64,000 nucleotides of DNA from CAZJWC01 sp964550125 (GCA_964550125.1 CAZJWC010000001.1:124001-188000); one strand, 5' to 3'. Shown: positions 53,926-62,828, counted from the stretch's first letter. Notes: generated by a model not told the origin, from the sequence alone. Made by a program: numbers and translations.

Positions 53926-54307
53926 AAAAAACATTTCCTATTTCAATACTATACGTCTTTGCTGTATTTTTTGTTATCTCAAGCACTACCTCTAATTTAG
54001 CAAGTGCCTCATCATAATTTTTTGTTGAAATAAGGCTTACAGCCTCATTAAGCCAATAATCTAAAAACTCAATGTCGCTATGAGGAATATAGATATGCAA
54101 GGTCTTTTTTTCATCTTGCCATAAATCTCTCACATTTTCTGCATCAACCGTTAATGCTGTTTTGCTAGCAGTTTTTTCTTGCAAAATTGATATTGCATTT
54201 TCAAACTTTGAAAATTGATAACCAATATGGATTTGTTCAAATAGAACAGCACCAATTAAAATTAAAGCCGTTATTATAATAGTTATAATTGATTTTTTCA
54301 TCACCAT
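53924..54307 (-). CDS. DUF4363-family membrane-anchored protein
   Basis: 127 residues with one N-terminal transmembrane helix (about 5-24) and a helical outer domain (about 30-115). The pairing with DUF421 immediately upstream is common in Clostridia and supports the family call. The function is unknown. The ATG lies within the last codons of DUF421 (overlap of seven bases), with AAGGGG four bases upstream. Confidence 0.8.
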   Translation of the reverse strand: MVMKKSIITIIITALILIGAVLFEQIHIGYQFSKFENAISILQEKTASKTALTVDAENVRDLWQDEKKTLHIYIPHSDIEFLDYWLNEAVSLISTKNYDEALAKLEVVLEITKNTAKTYSIEIGNVF

Positions 54308-54981
54308 TTAACCCCTTCTGGTAAATCAACCTTAAAAGTAATGTATTTTTTATCTTTTATCTGCATATAAACTTTTCCTTCGCCATCAATAGTCAACACT
54401 AAAACTCGTTTTAAGTTGCTAGCACCTTTCTCTTTAATTATATTTATAAAGGTTTCCTTACTCATCTTGCAAATATCAAGGTTCTCTTTTATAAACTTTC
54501 CTTGGTCAATGATAATGATAGGAAAAGATTTTGAATTTATGTTTTCTGCAGGGAAAACGGATAAATTTCCCGTTGACTCAAAAATAGCATAATTTATATC
54601 GTCAAGAGCAAAATAACCAGCCATCCTAATTGACTCAAGCAGGTCGGAAACATCCAAACTATTACTTCTCAACTCCTCTATGTCTATTCCATTTTTATTT
54701 ATAACAACTGCAGGACGACCACTTATATAATTTTTTATAACGTTATTTTGTTCAAGCAACACTACAATTTGATGCAATAAAAATATAGTTCCCACTGCTA
54801 TAATTCCATAAAGCAAAGGTATTGAACTATCTGCCATAGGTATACAAGCAAGGTCTGCTATAACCAAAGTTATAACAAGTTCATAAGGTTGCATTTCACC
54901 TATTTGCCTTTTTCCCATCAATCGCATAATAAACACTAAAGTTATAAATACGATTATCGTTCTAATAATAATTAAGCCCAT
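54301..54981 (-). CDS. DUF421/YetF-family membrane protein
   Basis: 226 residues with three N-terminal membrane helices (about 5-22, 33-52, 56-75) and a cytosolic domain. MRLMGKRQIGEMQPYELVITLVIADLA (about 19-45) is the signature of the DUF421/YetF family, followed by GRPAVVINKNGID and LRSNSLDVSDLLESIR. The family occurs in spore-formers and other Firmicutes, often with DUF4363 as here; its role is unknown. Confidence 0.92.
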   Translation of the reverse strand: MGLIIIRTIIVFITLVFIMRLMGKRQIGEMQPYELVITLVIADLACIPMADSSIPLLYGIIAVGTIFLLHQIVVLLEQNNVIKNYISGRPAVVINKNGIDIEELRSNSLDVSDLLESIRMAGYFALDDINYAIFESTGNLSVFPAENINSKSFPIIIIDQGKFIKENLDICKMSKETFINIIKEKGASNLKRVLVLTIDGEGKVYMQIKDKKYITFKVDLPEGVKW

Positions 54982-55022
54982 AATATTATTTTAAATAATT
55001 TAATTATTGTTATGTATTTGTT

Positions 55023-55050
55023 TTGTAAATTTAATTAATTGTGATATAAT
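55023..55050 (+). promoter_or_regulatory. Promoter of the folT-like gene
   Basis: TTGTAA (55023-55028), 16-base spacer, perfect TATAAT (55045-55050), eight bases before the riboswitch. Confidence 0.72.
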
Positions 55051-55057
55051 TTTTTTT

Positions 55058-55161
55058 GCAGAGTAGTTTAGGGTGCGTAAAGTGTTGCGAAATGGGATGT
55101 TGTTCGCAAACGAAAAGGATTTACGCTGTATTTCTTGCGATACCCTTTACGCGTCCGTTGC
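55058..55161 (+). promoter_or_regulatory. Tetrahydrofolate (THF) riboswitch
   Basis: The RNA matches the THF riboswitch: P1 GCAG (55058-55061) with UUGC (55158-55161), conserved GAGUAG, GCGUAAAGUGUUGCGAAAUGGGAUGU with the internal UUGUUCGCAAACGAA, and GUCCG before the 3' P1 strand. This motif binds reduced folates and typically controls folate transport or synthesis genes, in keeping with the folT-like gene that follows. Confidence 0.88.
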
Positions 55162-55170
55162 TTAATTTTA

Positions 55171-55224
55171 GTGCCTTTGCACATTTTTTGTACGGACCTC
55201 TCCACTTATTTTGGGAGGTTTTTT
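55171..55224 (+). terminator. Expression platform of the THF riboswitch
   Basis: Two hairpins with T tracts: GTGC-CTTT-GCAC followed by ATTTTTT (55171-55189), and ACCTCTC / GGGAGGT (55196-55202 with 55213-55219) followed by TTTTTT. The second stem contains the ribosome site GGGAGG of the gene, so both termination and ribosome-site masking are possible. ACGGAC (55192-55197) is also complementary to GTCCGT (55153-55158) in the aptamer end. Confidence 0.68.
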
Positions 55225-55227
55225 ATT

Positions 55228-55947
55228 ATGGAGTTAATTAACTCAAAACAAACATTTTTACAAAAAGTTTACTTGTTTATGTTCCCTAAATTTTTTAGAG
55301 ATTTGAACAAAACAAAAAAAATTGCCTATTTAGGAGTTTTTATCGCACTTGCAGTTGTAGTTAATATTTTTTCCTTTCCCTTTGGATTGGGTAATTCAAA
55401 CAAACTATCTTTCGTATCAACAGTGGCATTTTTAACAGGTTCAATTTTTGGCTGTGGTGGTGGCTTTTTAATTATGTTCTTAGGAGATTTGATAGGTTTT
55501 ATTTTTGATACTTCAGGCTCTCCTTACAATATTCTCATTGGTCTTGGTTCAGGTATGATGGGATTTATTTATGGAATTATTATGGTAAATGTAAAGTTTA
55601 ACTTTAAAGGTGAGTTTATCGTAAAAACAATTATTTCATATATTATTTCCTTTATAATTTGCACTTGTATACTCAACTCTTTAGGAAATTATCTTTATGT
55701 AGTTGAGTTTATTTGGAAGGGACAAATGAAAAAGACATTTATCGTTTACACCTTAGGAAGAATAACTGCACAGTCAATAGTATGCACAATAAATCTTTTT
55801 GCAAGTTATATATTGAGTTTTTCACTCGACAAAATTCCACAATTAAAACTTGACATTACAAGAGAAAAAGCACGCAAAGAGGAAAGAGAAAAGGCTGTTG
55901 AAAATCAAACTCAACAACCTTATGAGAATTACGCTAACGACTTTTAA
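55228..55947 (+). CDS. ECF-transporter S component, probably folate-specific (FolT-like)
   Basis: 239-residue membrane protein with six helices (about 27-175) after a cytosolic start. KIAYLGVFIALAVVVNIFSFPFG and the GGGFLIMFLGDLIGFIFDTSGSPYN block are typical of S components, which bind the substrate and join a shared EcfAA'T module (not in the window). The THF riboswitch in the leader makes folate the likely substrate. The frame extends upstream to 55135, but that portion is riboswitch RNA; the ATG at 55228 with GGGAGG is the start. The last 14 bases overlap the convergent flippase gene. Confidence 0.88.
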   Translation: MELINSKQTFLQKVYLFMFPKFFRDLNKTKKIAYLGVFIALAVVVNIFSFPFGLGNSNKLSFVSTVAFLTGSIFGCGGGFLIMFLGDLIGFIFDTSGSPYNILIGLGSGMMGFIYGIIMVNVKFNFKGEFIVKTIISYIISFIICTCILNSLGNYLYVVEFIWKGQMKKTFIVYTLGRITAQSIVCTINLFASYILSFSLDKIPQLKLDITREKARKEEREKAVENQTQQPYENYANDF

Positions 55948-57448
55948 AAAGTTCCTTAACCAATTTGAAATTAACAACGTTAAATAGCTTATAAATTATG
56001 TAAGTTAAGCCTAACATCAATATGCCTGTAATTATAAAGGCAAATATTGCAGACATCAGCAAAGTTAAAATATTATGAATTAGCAATCCAAAAATTATAA
56101 CAGGTATTGTCAATAAGCCCACTATAAGAATATGTTTTTGATAATGTAGTTTTATGGGGCTTTTTTTGTTTGTCAAAACAAGATTGCTTATTGACGAAAT
56201 TAGATAACTTAATACTTCACCAACACACAAAGCATATACGCCTATAAATTGTGGTAAAAAATAGACGCAAAGCAACATTGCCACTGCACCAAAAGAATAG
56301 TAAATTAGAGTATTTTTTTCACACCCGATAGAGTTAAGTATGCTAGTTGAAATTTGAGATAAGGACAAAGGCAAAAGCATAAACGCAAAATAAGAAATTA
56401 TTTGACCACTTTTTACATTGCTATATACCAAAGTTCCTAAATCCACGCCAAGCACCACAAAAAGTGGTATCATAACGCAGGCAATAGTACCAGTCAGTTT
56501 TAAGGCATTTTCAATATTGTTTTTTAAAACGACATTGTTTTTAGAATAAAAGTTTTCAGATAATTCTGGCACTAAAACCAATGCGATTGAACCAATTATC
56601 GTAGACGGCATAAATAAAAGTGGAATACTCATACCATAAACAATACCAAACTCACTTAACGCCTGTGCATTAGTCAACCCAAAATAGATAAGTCTTTGTG
56701 GCAAAAGTATTGCAACTAGAGAGTTAATTAAAGATGAGCCTGTTCGCATCAATGTTATAGGAACAGCAGAAGAAATTAACGGTTTAAACTCACCATGAGG
56801 ATTTTTTAGTTTACCACCTTTAATAAAAAAGTAAAAAACTGACATCAAAAAAGATACCAAATAGGAGGCACTAATTGCAAAACCTGCACGCATTGCTCCT
56901 GAATAGATACTTGACGAATAGATTACAAGTAGTGTACCTACTATAATCATTGTTACTTCTTCGACAAATTCTATAACGCTATAAACCAAAAAACTCTTAT
57001 TTCCCCAAAACGAGCCTCTAACAACTGCATAAACTGATGTAAAAATAAGCCCTGGCAACATTATAAGGAGGACGTTCATACATCTCTTATCGGCAAAGAT
57101 AAAAGAAAACAAACCATCACCTAGAACTAACGCAAGTACAACTACTATGCTAAAAACTACTGTCAAGATTATTCCTGCAGTAATAGTAGCGTTTATTCTA
57201 CCCTCTTGTCGTTCGGCTTTATGTTTTGTTATAAGTCTTGATACAGTTATAGGAATACCTGAAGACGTTATAGTTACAAAAACGGCAAAAACCGTTAATG
57301 ATATTGAATATATACCAAGCCCTTCACTTCCTAAAGTTCTAGAAAGGATAATCCTATATAAAAAACCTAAAAACCTTTCACAAACGGAAAACAGGGTTAC
57401 AATCAATGCAGTTTTATAAATGAGTTTTTGTTTCAATGCTTGCCTCAC
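55934..57448 (-). CDS. SpoVB-like/MOP-superfamily polysaccharide flippase
   Basis: 504 residues with about 14 membrane helices, of the MviN/MATE-like oligosaccharide exporter group. The opening (LFSVCERFLGFLYRIILSRTLGSEGLGIYS) and SSGIPITVSRLITKHKAE match SpoVB and related lipid-linked-oligosaccharide flippases. SpoVB acts in spore cortex synthesis, but paralogues also act in vegetative cell walls, and no spore genes are nearby, so the substrate is open. It overlaps the end of folT by 14 bases tail to tail. Confidence 0.88.
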   Translation of the reverse strand: MRQALKQKLIYKTALIVTLFSVCERFLGFLYRIILSRTLGSEGLGIYSISLTVFAVFVTITSSGIPITVSRLITKHKAERQEGRINATITAGIILTVVFSIVVVLALVLGDGLFSFIFADKRCMNVLLIMLPGLIFTSVYAVVRGSFWGNKSFLVYSVIEFVEEVTMIIVGTLLVIYSSSIYSGAMRAGFAISASYLVSFLMSVFYFFIKGGKLKNPHGEFKPLISSAVPITLMRTGSSLINSLVAILLPQRLIYFGLTNAQALSEFGIVYGMSIPLLFMPSTIIGSIALVLVPELSENFYSKNNVVLKNNIENALKLTGTIACVMIPLFVVLGVDLGTLVYSNVKSGQIISYFAFMLLPLSLSQISTSILNSIGCEKNTLIYYSFGAVAMLLCVYFLPQFIGVYALCVGEVLSYLISSISNLVLTNKKSPIKLHYQKHILIVGLLTIPVIIFGLLIHNILTLLMSAIFAFIITGILMLGLTYIIYKLFNVVNFKLVKELFKSR

Positions 57449-57571
57449 AAATGTTTTATTTTAGATATATTTTTTTGTAAGGCCAAATATGAGTACAAGT
57501 AATGAATATTATCAAACTCAAAACAAAAAGCATATATTGTAATGGTAATAAAAATACCACGGAGGGTAATA

Positions 57572-58237
57572 ATGTCTTTTTTTTCTAATTTTCAATCGGA
57601 TAGATGTCCAGGACAAATTAATGGAAATCCTATAAATGGCTTAAACGAAAAAGCATGTATAGAGGCACAAAAAATTTTTGACGCTTGCATTAAGCAAAGT
57701 CAATTTGAAAATTTAAGCGTAACACTTACTGATAATGTGCCTGAAAATCCTACTTCTCCTTTGACTTTTGTAAGCGCAAAGAGTATAAACTCAAAGGGCG
57801 TAATTTCATCATTACAAGTAGATAGACTACCTGACAAGTGTAATTGTGCAAGAGTTCAAGCAACTGTGCAAATTCCCATTGAAGTGGTTTATTTAGATGC
57901 AAGTGGAATTGAAGGCAAGGGCAATTCAACCGTTAGTGTACCTCTTGACGTAATCCTATACATACCTTCACCTTCAGTAATTTCATATAACATTGACGCT
58001 GTGGTTTCAGTTATAGCACCAGAGGGTACTTATGTTAGTGAAAATGTATTTAACATTGATTGCTGTGCTACTGTAATTTTAAGAGTTTCTATTCCTGTTG
58101 AATTACTTATTCCAACCTACGGCTATTGTGCTATACCACCTGCACAAGACTACTCACAAGAAGTATGTGCTGGATTTTTTGAACTACCCTTGTATCCACA
58201 GAGCGATTGCAACGATTGTTCAAGTAGAAATAACTAA
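57572..58237 (+). CDS. Cys-rich clostridial protein of unknown function
   Basis: 221 residues, beta-rich, without signal peptide. Cysteines at intervals: CPG near 13, EKACIEAQKIFDAC (about 31-44), CNC in the middle, DCC near 171 and a tail CNDC. The two-part layout, a Cys-containing start then a beta-sandwich-like SVPLDVILYIPSPSVI..VSVIAPEGTYVSEN, resembles uncharacterised spore- or surface-associated clostridial proteins, but no name can be given. The frame extends to 57542; GGAGGG five bases upstream supports the ATG at 57572. Single-gene unit with terminator. Confidence 0.65.
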   Translation: MSFFSNFQSDRCPGQINGNPINGLNEKACIEAQKIFDACIKQSQFENLSVTLTDNVPENPTSPLTFVSAKSINSKGVISSLQVDRLPDKCNCARVQATVQIPIEVVYLDASGIEGKGNSTVSVPLDVILYIPSPSVISYNIDAVVSVIAPEGTYVSENVFNIDCCATVILRVSIPVELLIPTYGYCAIPPAQDYSQEVCAGFFELPLYPQSDCNDCSSRNN

Positions 58238-58242
58238 AATAA

Positions 58243-58270
58243 AAAACACGACAAATTTTGTCGTGTTTTT
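58243..58270. terminator. Bidirectional terminator between the Cys-rich gene and lysC
   Basis: Perfect 12-bp stem AAAACACGACAA / TTGTCGTGTTTT (58243-58254 with 58258-58269), loop ATT, with T or A tracts on both sides. Confidence 0.88.
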
Positions 58271-58278
58271 ATTACTAT

Positions 58279-59592
58279 TTATTTAAAAAATTCATCATAG
58301 ATTGCCTTTATACACTCACTATAATCGTCAGTAGAAACGCCAACTATAATATTCAACTCACTTGAACCTTGGTCAATTAGACGTACGTTTATTTGCTTTT
58401 CAGCAAGGGCTTTAAAAAGTCTTGCTGAAGTACCGATGTTATAAATCATACCGTGTCCAACCGTTGCAACCAAAGCAATATCAGTATAAACATTGATTGT
58501 GTTAGGTTTCAATTCTTCCTTAATTTCTTCAACTACTTGAGCAAGAACGCTATCAATATCAACATTTGAAAATACAACTGAAAGCGTGTCAATACCTGAA
58601 GGCATATGTTCAAAATTGATATTATGATTTTTAAGTATTTGCAACAACTTTAACGCAAACCCAACTTCTGCATTCATCATTGACTTTTCAAGTGATATTA
58701 CTGTAAAATCCTTCTTACCTGCAATACCGGTTACTATGTCGTTTTCACTTTGATATTCAACAGAGGGAACGATTAAAGTTCCTTCATCGTCAGGTGCAAA
58801 AGTATTTTTTATGTGAATTGGAATATTTGCACTTCTTACAGGGAAAATAGATTCGCTATGCAAAACACTTGCACCCATATATGAAAGTTCTCGCAACTCT
58901 TTATAGGATACAACCTTAATTTTTTTAGGATTATCAACGATACGAGGATCGCAAGCCATAAAGCCACTTACATCTGTCCAGTTTTCGTATAGCCCTGCAT
59001 CAACACCTCTAGCAACGATAGCACCTGTAATGTCGCTACCACCACGAGAGAAGGTTTTTACCTTTCCGTTCAACGCTCTACCATAAAAACCGGGGAAAAC
59101 AGCATTTTCATAGTTTTGAGAAAACTCCTCTAAGCACTCATAACTTTTTTGTTCGTCCAAATTACCGTTAATGTCAAAAAATATAGTATCAAAAGCGTCA
59201 ATAAAAGTGTAGCCTAAATAGTTAGCCACAACTTGTGCTGAAAGATATTCACCACGAGATGCAGTAAAATCTTCGCTCTTATATTTTACGATATTCGCCT
59301 CTGTTTCATCTAGAATTGAATTAATGTCTAAATCAAGTTTTAAATCTTTTGCGATTTGTGTAAATCTATCTCTTACTTTACCAAAAGCTTGAGTACAACT
59401 TCCTGTACTTAAAACTTCATAATAGCAATCGTACAATAAATCGGTTACTTTAATATCCTCTTTAAAACGCTTACCCGGAGCAGATACGATAACATATTTA
59501 CGCTCGTCATCAGCATTTATAATATTTTTAACCTGTTCAATAGCCTTTGCATCAGCCATTGATGTACCGCCAAATTTACATACTTTAACCAT
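58279..59592 (-). CDS. lysC: Aspartate kinase (ACT-domain, feedback-regulated)
   Basis: Phosphorylates aspartate, first step towards lysine, methionine and threonine. KFGGTSMADA at the N-terminus, FSRGGSDITGAIVARG (about 187-202) and two C-terminal ACT domains (from about 310: DFTVISLEKSMMNAEVG and LIDQGSSELNIIVGV). The single-chain length 437 fits the monofunctional class III/Bacillus-type enzymes. It overlaps the DUF1015 gene by 8 bases. Confidence 0.95.
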   Translation of the reverse strand: MVKVCKFGGTSMADAKAIEQVKNIINADDERKYVIVSAPGKRFKEDIKVTDLLYDCYYEVLSTGSCTQAFGKVRDRFTQIAKDLKLDLDINSILDETEANIVKYKSEDFTASRGEYLSAQVVANYLGYTFIDAFDTIFFDINGNLDEQKSYECLEEFSQNYENAVFPGFYGRALNGKVKTFSRGGSDITGAIVARGVDAGLYENWTDVSGFMACDPRIVDNPKKIKVVSYKELRELSYMGASVLHSESIFPVRSANIPIHIKNTFAPDDEGTLIVPSVEYQSENDIVTGIAGKKDFTVISLEKSMMNAEVGFALKLLQILKNHNINFEHMPSGIDTLSVVFSNVDIDSVLAQVVEEIKEELKPNTINVYTDIALVATVGHGMIYNIGTSARLFKALAEKQINVRLIDQGSSELNIIVGVSTDDYSECIKAIYDEFFK

Positions 59593-60820
59593 TATTTACA
59601 ATCTCCTTGCCTTCTACGTAGTATCTTTTTTCAACACCTTCACCCATTGAAAAAGTCTTTCTAGGCAAACTTCCTCCGTTAATAATTAAACTAAACATAT
59701 CGTTTTTATCCATTGCAGGCAATAAAATACCAACGCAATTATCATTTTCTTTTGTTAGTGTAATTAATTCATTTTTGCCGTGAATATAATCTACTTCACC
59801 ACCATTTTCCTTGATATATTGACTGATATATTCATCTAAACTTGCAATGCCACCAGGTAAAGTTTCACCAAGTGTAATTTCAGTTTCCTTTCCGTCTAAT
59901 ACAATTTGAGCTCTAACTTGACCATTAAGAGTCAAGCCTGATATAAACTTTTTAGCATCAACGCCAAAAACAACTCTATGAATAGGTTCAAACTTTAAAC
60001 CTTCATCATATAAATTTACCACCTCACAAAGTGCAAACCTTGCTGGATGATTTTCTTGCTCCTCTACAGAAAGAGTCTTTTTCAACTCCTCCCAACAGCA
60101 TTTTGCAGTTGCTAAGGAGTGGTTTCCATCACCTACGGCGAATAACAACCTCTCAACTCTACCATACTTTTGTGTTAAAACTTCGTCATCTATTAGTTGA
60201 TTTAATGAATTTATAACCTTTTCGGTATCACTTATAAAGTAACCTTTTAAATGTCCTCCACCCATATTTAAATCAAAATCATAAAGTTTTTCAAGGGATT
60301 GTTTGTTTGAAATTAACTCTCCCATAACTGAATTTTCTTTATCATCTATCAATAACATTATATGTGGAAATTCAATTTGTGCCCCTTGCCTAATTTTAAC
60401 TCTAGGAGGAATACGCTCTAAAATTGTCGCTTCTGTCGCTCTTATCAATGCACTTGATTTTTTCTCAAAAGAATAATTTTCAAGGTCGATTGATAAAATT
60501 AAACCATAGCGAGAGTCAGCATAGGGCGTCTGTCTTTCAACTAAAATAAAACCTTCTGGCAATTTTTTGAAAACGCCATTTGCTTTATATTCAGTCATTT
60601 TTTCTTTAATCGATTTTATGCGTTTTTCAGGCTCATCTTTCAAATAAACTTCAGGAAAAATTAAGTTTAGAGTTGAATAACTTTCTCCAACATAATTTTC
60701 AAGTTTCTTCCAGTACTCCCTATCAGATGTAAACTGGTCACAAGCGATTACTGCCCACTTTGACATATCGCATTGATTAGGAATTAAAATTTGAGGTACT
60801 TTAATACATTTATTCATCAT
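59585..60820 (-). CDS. DUF1015-family protein
   Basis: 411-residue cytosolic protein of the DUF1015 family. Typical blocks: WAVIACDQFTSDREYW (about 22-37), a Tyr/Pro-rich RQTPYADSRYGLILSIDLE, RATEATILERIPPRVKIR and LLFAVGDGNHSLATAK (about 223-238). The family's biochemical role is not firmly known to me. It precedes lysC and follows the CdaA/CdaR-remnant pair, a grouping that may be coincidental. Confidence 0.85.
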   Translation of the reverse strand: MMNKCIKVPQILIPNQCDMSKWAVIACDQFTSDREYWKKLENYVGESYSTLNLIFPEVYLKDEPEKRIKSIKEKMTEYKANGVFKKLPEGFILVERQTPYADSRYGLILSIDLENYSFEKKSSALIRATEATILERIPPRVKIRQGAQIEFPHIMLLIDDKENSVMGELISNKQSLEKLYDFDLNMGGGHLKGYFISDTEKVINSLNQLIDDEVLTQKYGRVERLLFAVGDGNHSLATAKCCWEELKKTLSVEEQENHPARFALCEVVNLYDEGLKFEPIHRVVFGVDAKKFISGLTLNGQVRAQIVLDGKETEITLGETLPGGIASLDEYISQYIKENGGEVDYIHGKNELITLTKENDNCVGILLPAMDKNDMFSLIINGGSLPRKTFSMGEGVEKRYYVEGKEIVNNG

Positions 60821-60847
60821 AGTAAAAATCCTTAATTGTCAGTTAAA

Positions 60848-60955
60848 TTAACTGTTAATAACAAAGTAAATAAATAACGAAAGTGCTAATGAAATTAGTT
60901 TTAAAATAGGGTGGGTTGTAAAAAACGATTTAATTTTTTGAATAATTTTAGACAT
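60848..60955 (-). CDS. Micro-CdaR: truncated YbbR-family membrane anchor
   Basis: 35-residue ORF whose start overlaps the cdaA stop by 8 bases, with AAGGAGGG seven bases upstream. The peptide begins with a basic cytosolic part and continues as one hydrophobic helix (HPILKLISLALSLFIYFVINS). This is the N-terminal transmembrane anchor of CdaR (YbbR), the CdaA regulator that normally follows cdaA and carries several extracellular YbbR domains; those are absent here. Either a decayed gene or a functional micro-anchor. Confidence 0.72.
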   Translation of the reverse strand: MSKIIQKIKSFFTTHPILKLISLALSLFIYFVINS

Positions 60956-61781
60956 TTTTAACCCTCCTTGTTTGTACGCTTAAATCCTTCCAATAATAGT
61001 CATTAAGCGTTTTTAGTAATTTATCGTAATCAGCATAATTTTCAATTATACCATGTTTTGCGACTGAAATAATACCCGTTTCTTCAGATACAATTATACT
61101 AACAACATCAGCCGTTTCAGTAACACCTATACCTGCTCTATGGCGAGAACCTAAATCTTTAGATAAGTTAGTTTTTTGAGTGATAGGTACAAAACAACCT
61201 GCAGCCTCTACTCTATGTCCGTTAATTATCATTGCCCCGTCATGCAAGGCTGATTTAGGAAAGAATATACTTTCAATTAGTTGAGTGGAAATATCTGCAT
61301 TTAAAATAACTCCACTATCTAAAACCTGTTTTGTTAGATTTCCATTTGATAAAACGATTAACGCACCTGTATTATTCTTTGAAAAATTTTGTACTGCTTT
61401 AATAATATTGCTGATATAAGTATTGATTTCATCATTAGAGATGGAGGTAGTAACCGATTTAGTTTCGCCTTTGCCTGACTGATTTGCAGTCCAAATATCT
61501 CTCTTAACTTCAAGGTTGAAGATTAAAATAAACACCATTGACAATCCTGCTGGTACAAATAAAAACCAACCTCTTTGAAATTCTGGCGTTGTAAGAAAAA
61601 CACCACCTAAAATAAAAATTGAAATGGCATATAAAATTATCATTGATTTTGCATTATTAACAAATAACGTTCTAATCGTGTAGTAAATAATAATTGCCAT
61701 TAAAATTATTTCACCAATACCAAAAAACGCACCCCAAAAATCAGAAAAATTTGAAAATACGTTACTGAATAGATTTCCCAT
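60948..61781 (-). CDS. cdaA: Diadenylate cyclase CdaA (DisA-domain, membrane-bound)
   Basis: Makes c-di-AMP from two ATP, controlling K+ and osmolyte homeostasis in Firmicutes. Three N-terminal helices (about 18-37, 45-62, 72-90), then a coiled segment and the DAC domain with DGA (181-183) and RHR (213-215), both essential motifs, and the Gly-rich GCFVPIT. Length 277 is typical. It follows holA (10 bases) and is trailed by the CdaR remnant. Confidence 0.95.
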   Translation of the reverse strand: MGNLFSNVFSNFSDFWGAFFGIGEIILMAIIIYYTIRTLFVNNAKSMIILYAISIFILGGVFLTTPEFQRGWFLFVPAGLSMVFILIFNLEVKRDIWTANQSGKGETKSVTTSISNDEINTYISNIIKAVQNFSKNNTGALIVLSNGNLTKQVLDSGVILNADISTQLIESIFFPKSALHDGAMIINGHRVEAAGCFVPITQKTNLSKDLGSRHRAGIGVTETADVVSIIVSEETGIISVAKHGIIENYADYDKLLKTLNDYYWKDLSVQTRRVKNV

Positions 61782-61790
61782 ATAAACCTC

Positions 61791-62786
61791 CTATCTATCT
61801 GCAAAAATCCTGCTTATCATAAGTTTTAATCCACTATCAGCAGATAATCTTCCTTGTTTAATATTTGAAAGCAACTCTACACCATAAAAATAAAAATTTT
61901 CTAACCCACCCTTTTGAAAGGTTTCACATTGCTCTTTATTTTTTGTTAAAGCATAATCTTTCATTGAAAGGATTGAACAAACTTGAGCGTGCGAGTTAAC
62001 TCTACTCAATTCTCCTACCTCAAAAAGAGTTTTAAAATATGATGTTATGCTGTTTAAAAGAGAGATGTCATCATATCCTTTTTGTTTTAAATCATTTAAA
62101 ATTTCTAAAAATTTTTCATATCTTTTTTTTGAAATGGCATTTGTCATTTCATAGATTTTATACTCCGAATCCTTATACACCAAATCATCAACATCTTTGG
62201 GGGAAACGGAGCCGTTTTCCAATCCAAAAGAAATAAGTTTTTGCGTTTCGTTGTAAATTTTTGACATATCAAAAAGACAATATCGCATCAACATATCGCT
62301 TGCATCATCGTCAATAACCACGCCTGCTTTTTTGAAAGTTATAAAAATCCATTTTAAAATGGTTTGTTCATCAGCGTGAGAACAATCAACAAAAGTAACT
62401 CCCTTTTTCTCCTTCAATTTTGTAGATTTTCCCTTTGTTGAAAGAGTATTAAAAATCATCAAAATGGTAGTTGAAGGAAAATTTTCAAAAAGAGGTTTCA
62501 AGTATGTTTCAAAGTCTTTTTCGGTTGGATAAAAATCAACTACTTTTATTACCCTTTTATCACTCATAAAAGGAAAACTCTCACAAGCGTTGACAAAGTT
62601 TTTAAGTTCATTACCTTTTAGAGTGTCTCCTGAAAAAGAGGTAAAGTTTAAACAGGGTTCAGTCAAATACTTATCTTTAAGCAAATTTTCGCCCAATTGT
62701 TTAAAGTATTCATCTTCTCCTTCAAAAAGAAAAATGTTTGTACAGTTTTCCTCTTGTAAGGATTTTTTTAACTCCATAAACTTCAT
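61791..62786 (-). CDS. holA: DNA polymerase III delta subunit
   Basis: Clamp-loader subunit that opens the sliding clamp. LFEGEDEYFKQLGENLL near the N-terminus, FPFMSDKRVIKVVDF (about 72-86), TLSTKGKSTKLKEKKG and the middle LMRYCLFDMSKIYNETQKLISF (about 166-187) are characteristic of HolA; the family varies elsewhere. Length 331 is typical. SD AAGGTG five bases upstream. The comEC-holA order is common in Firmicutes. Confidence 0.93.
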   Translation of the reverse strand: MKFMELKKSLQEENCTNIFLFEGEDEYFKQLGENLLKDKYLTEPCLNFTSFSGDTLKGNELKNFVNACESFPFMSDKRVIKVVDFYPTEKDFETYLKPLFENFPSTTILMIFNTLSTKGKSTKLKEKKGVTFVDCSHADEQTILKWIFITFKKAGVVIDDDASDMLMRYCLFDMSKIYNETQKLISFGLENGSVSPKDVDDLVYKDSEYKIYEMTNAISKKRYEKFLEILNDLKQKGYDDISLLNSITSYFKTLFEVGELSRVNSHAQVCSILSMKDYALTKNKEQCETFQKGGLENFYFYGVELLSNIKQGRLSADSGLKLMISRIFADR

Positions 62787-62828
62787 TTAAACACCTTGCA
62801 ATTTTTATTAGTAAAAATCTATACAAAA

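Noticed and set aside
55056..55241. 61-codon frame upstream of the folT-like gene
   Set aside because: Runs through the THF riboswitch, which must fold as RNA; the Cys-rich start is chance translation of the aptamer.
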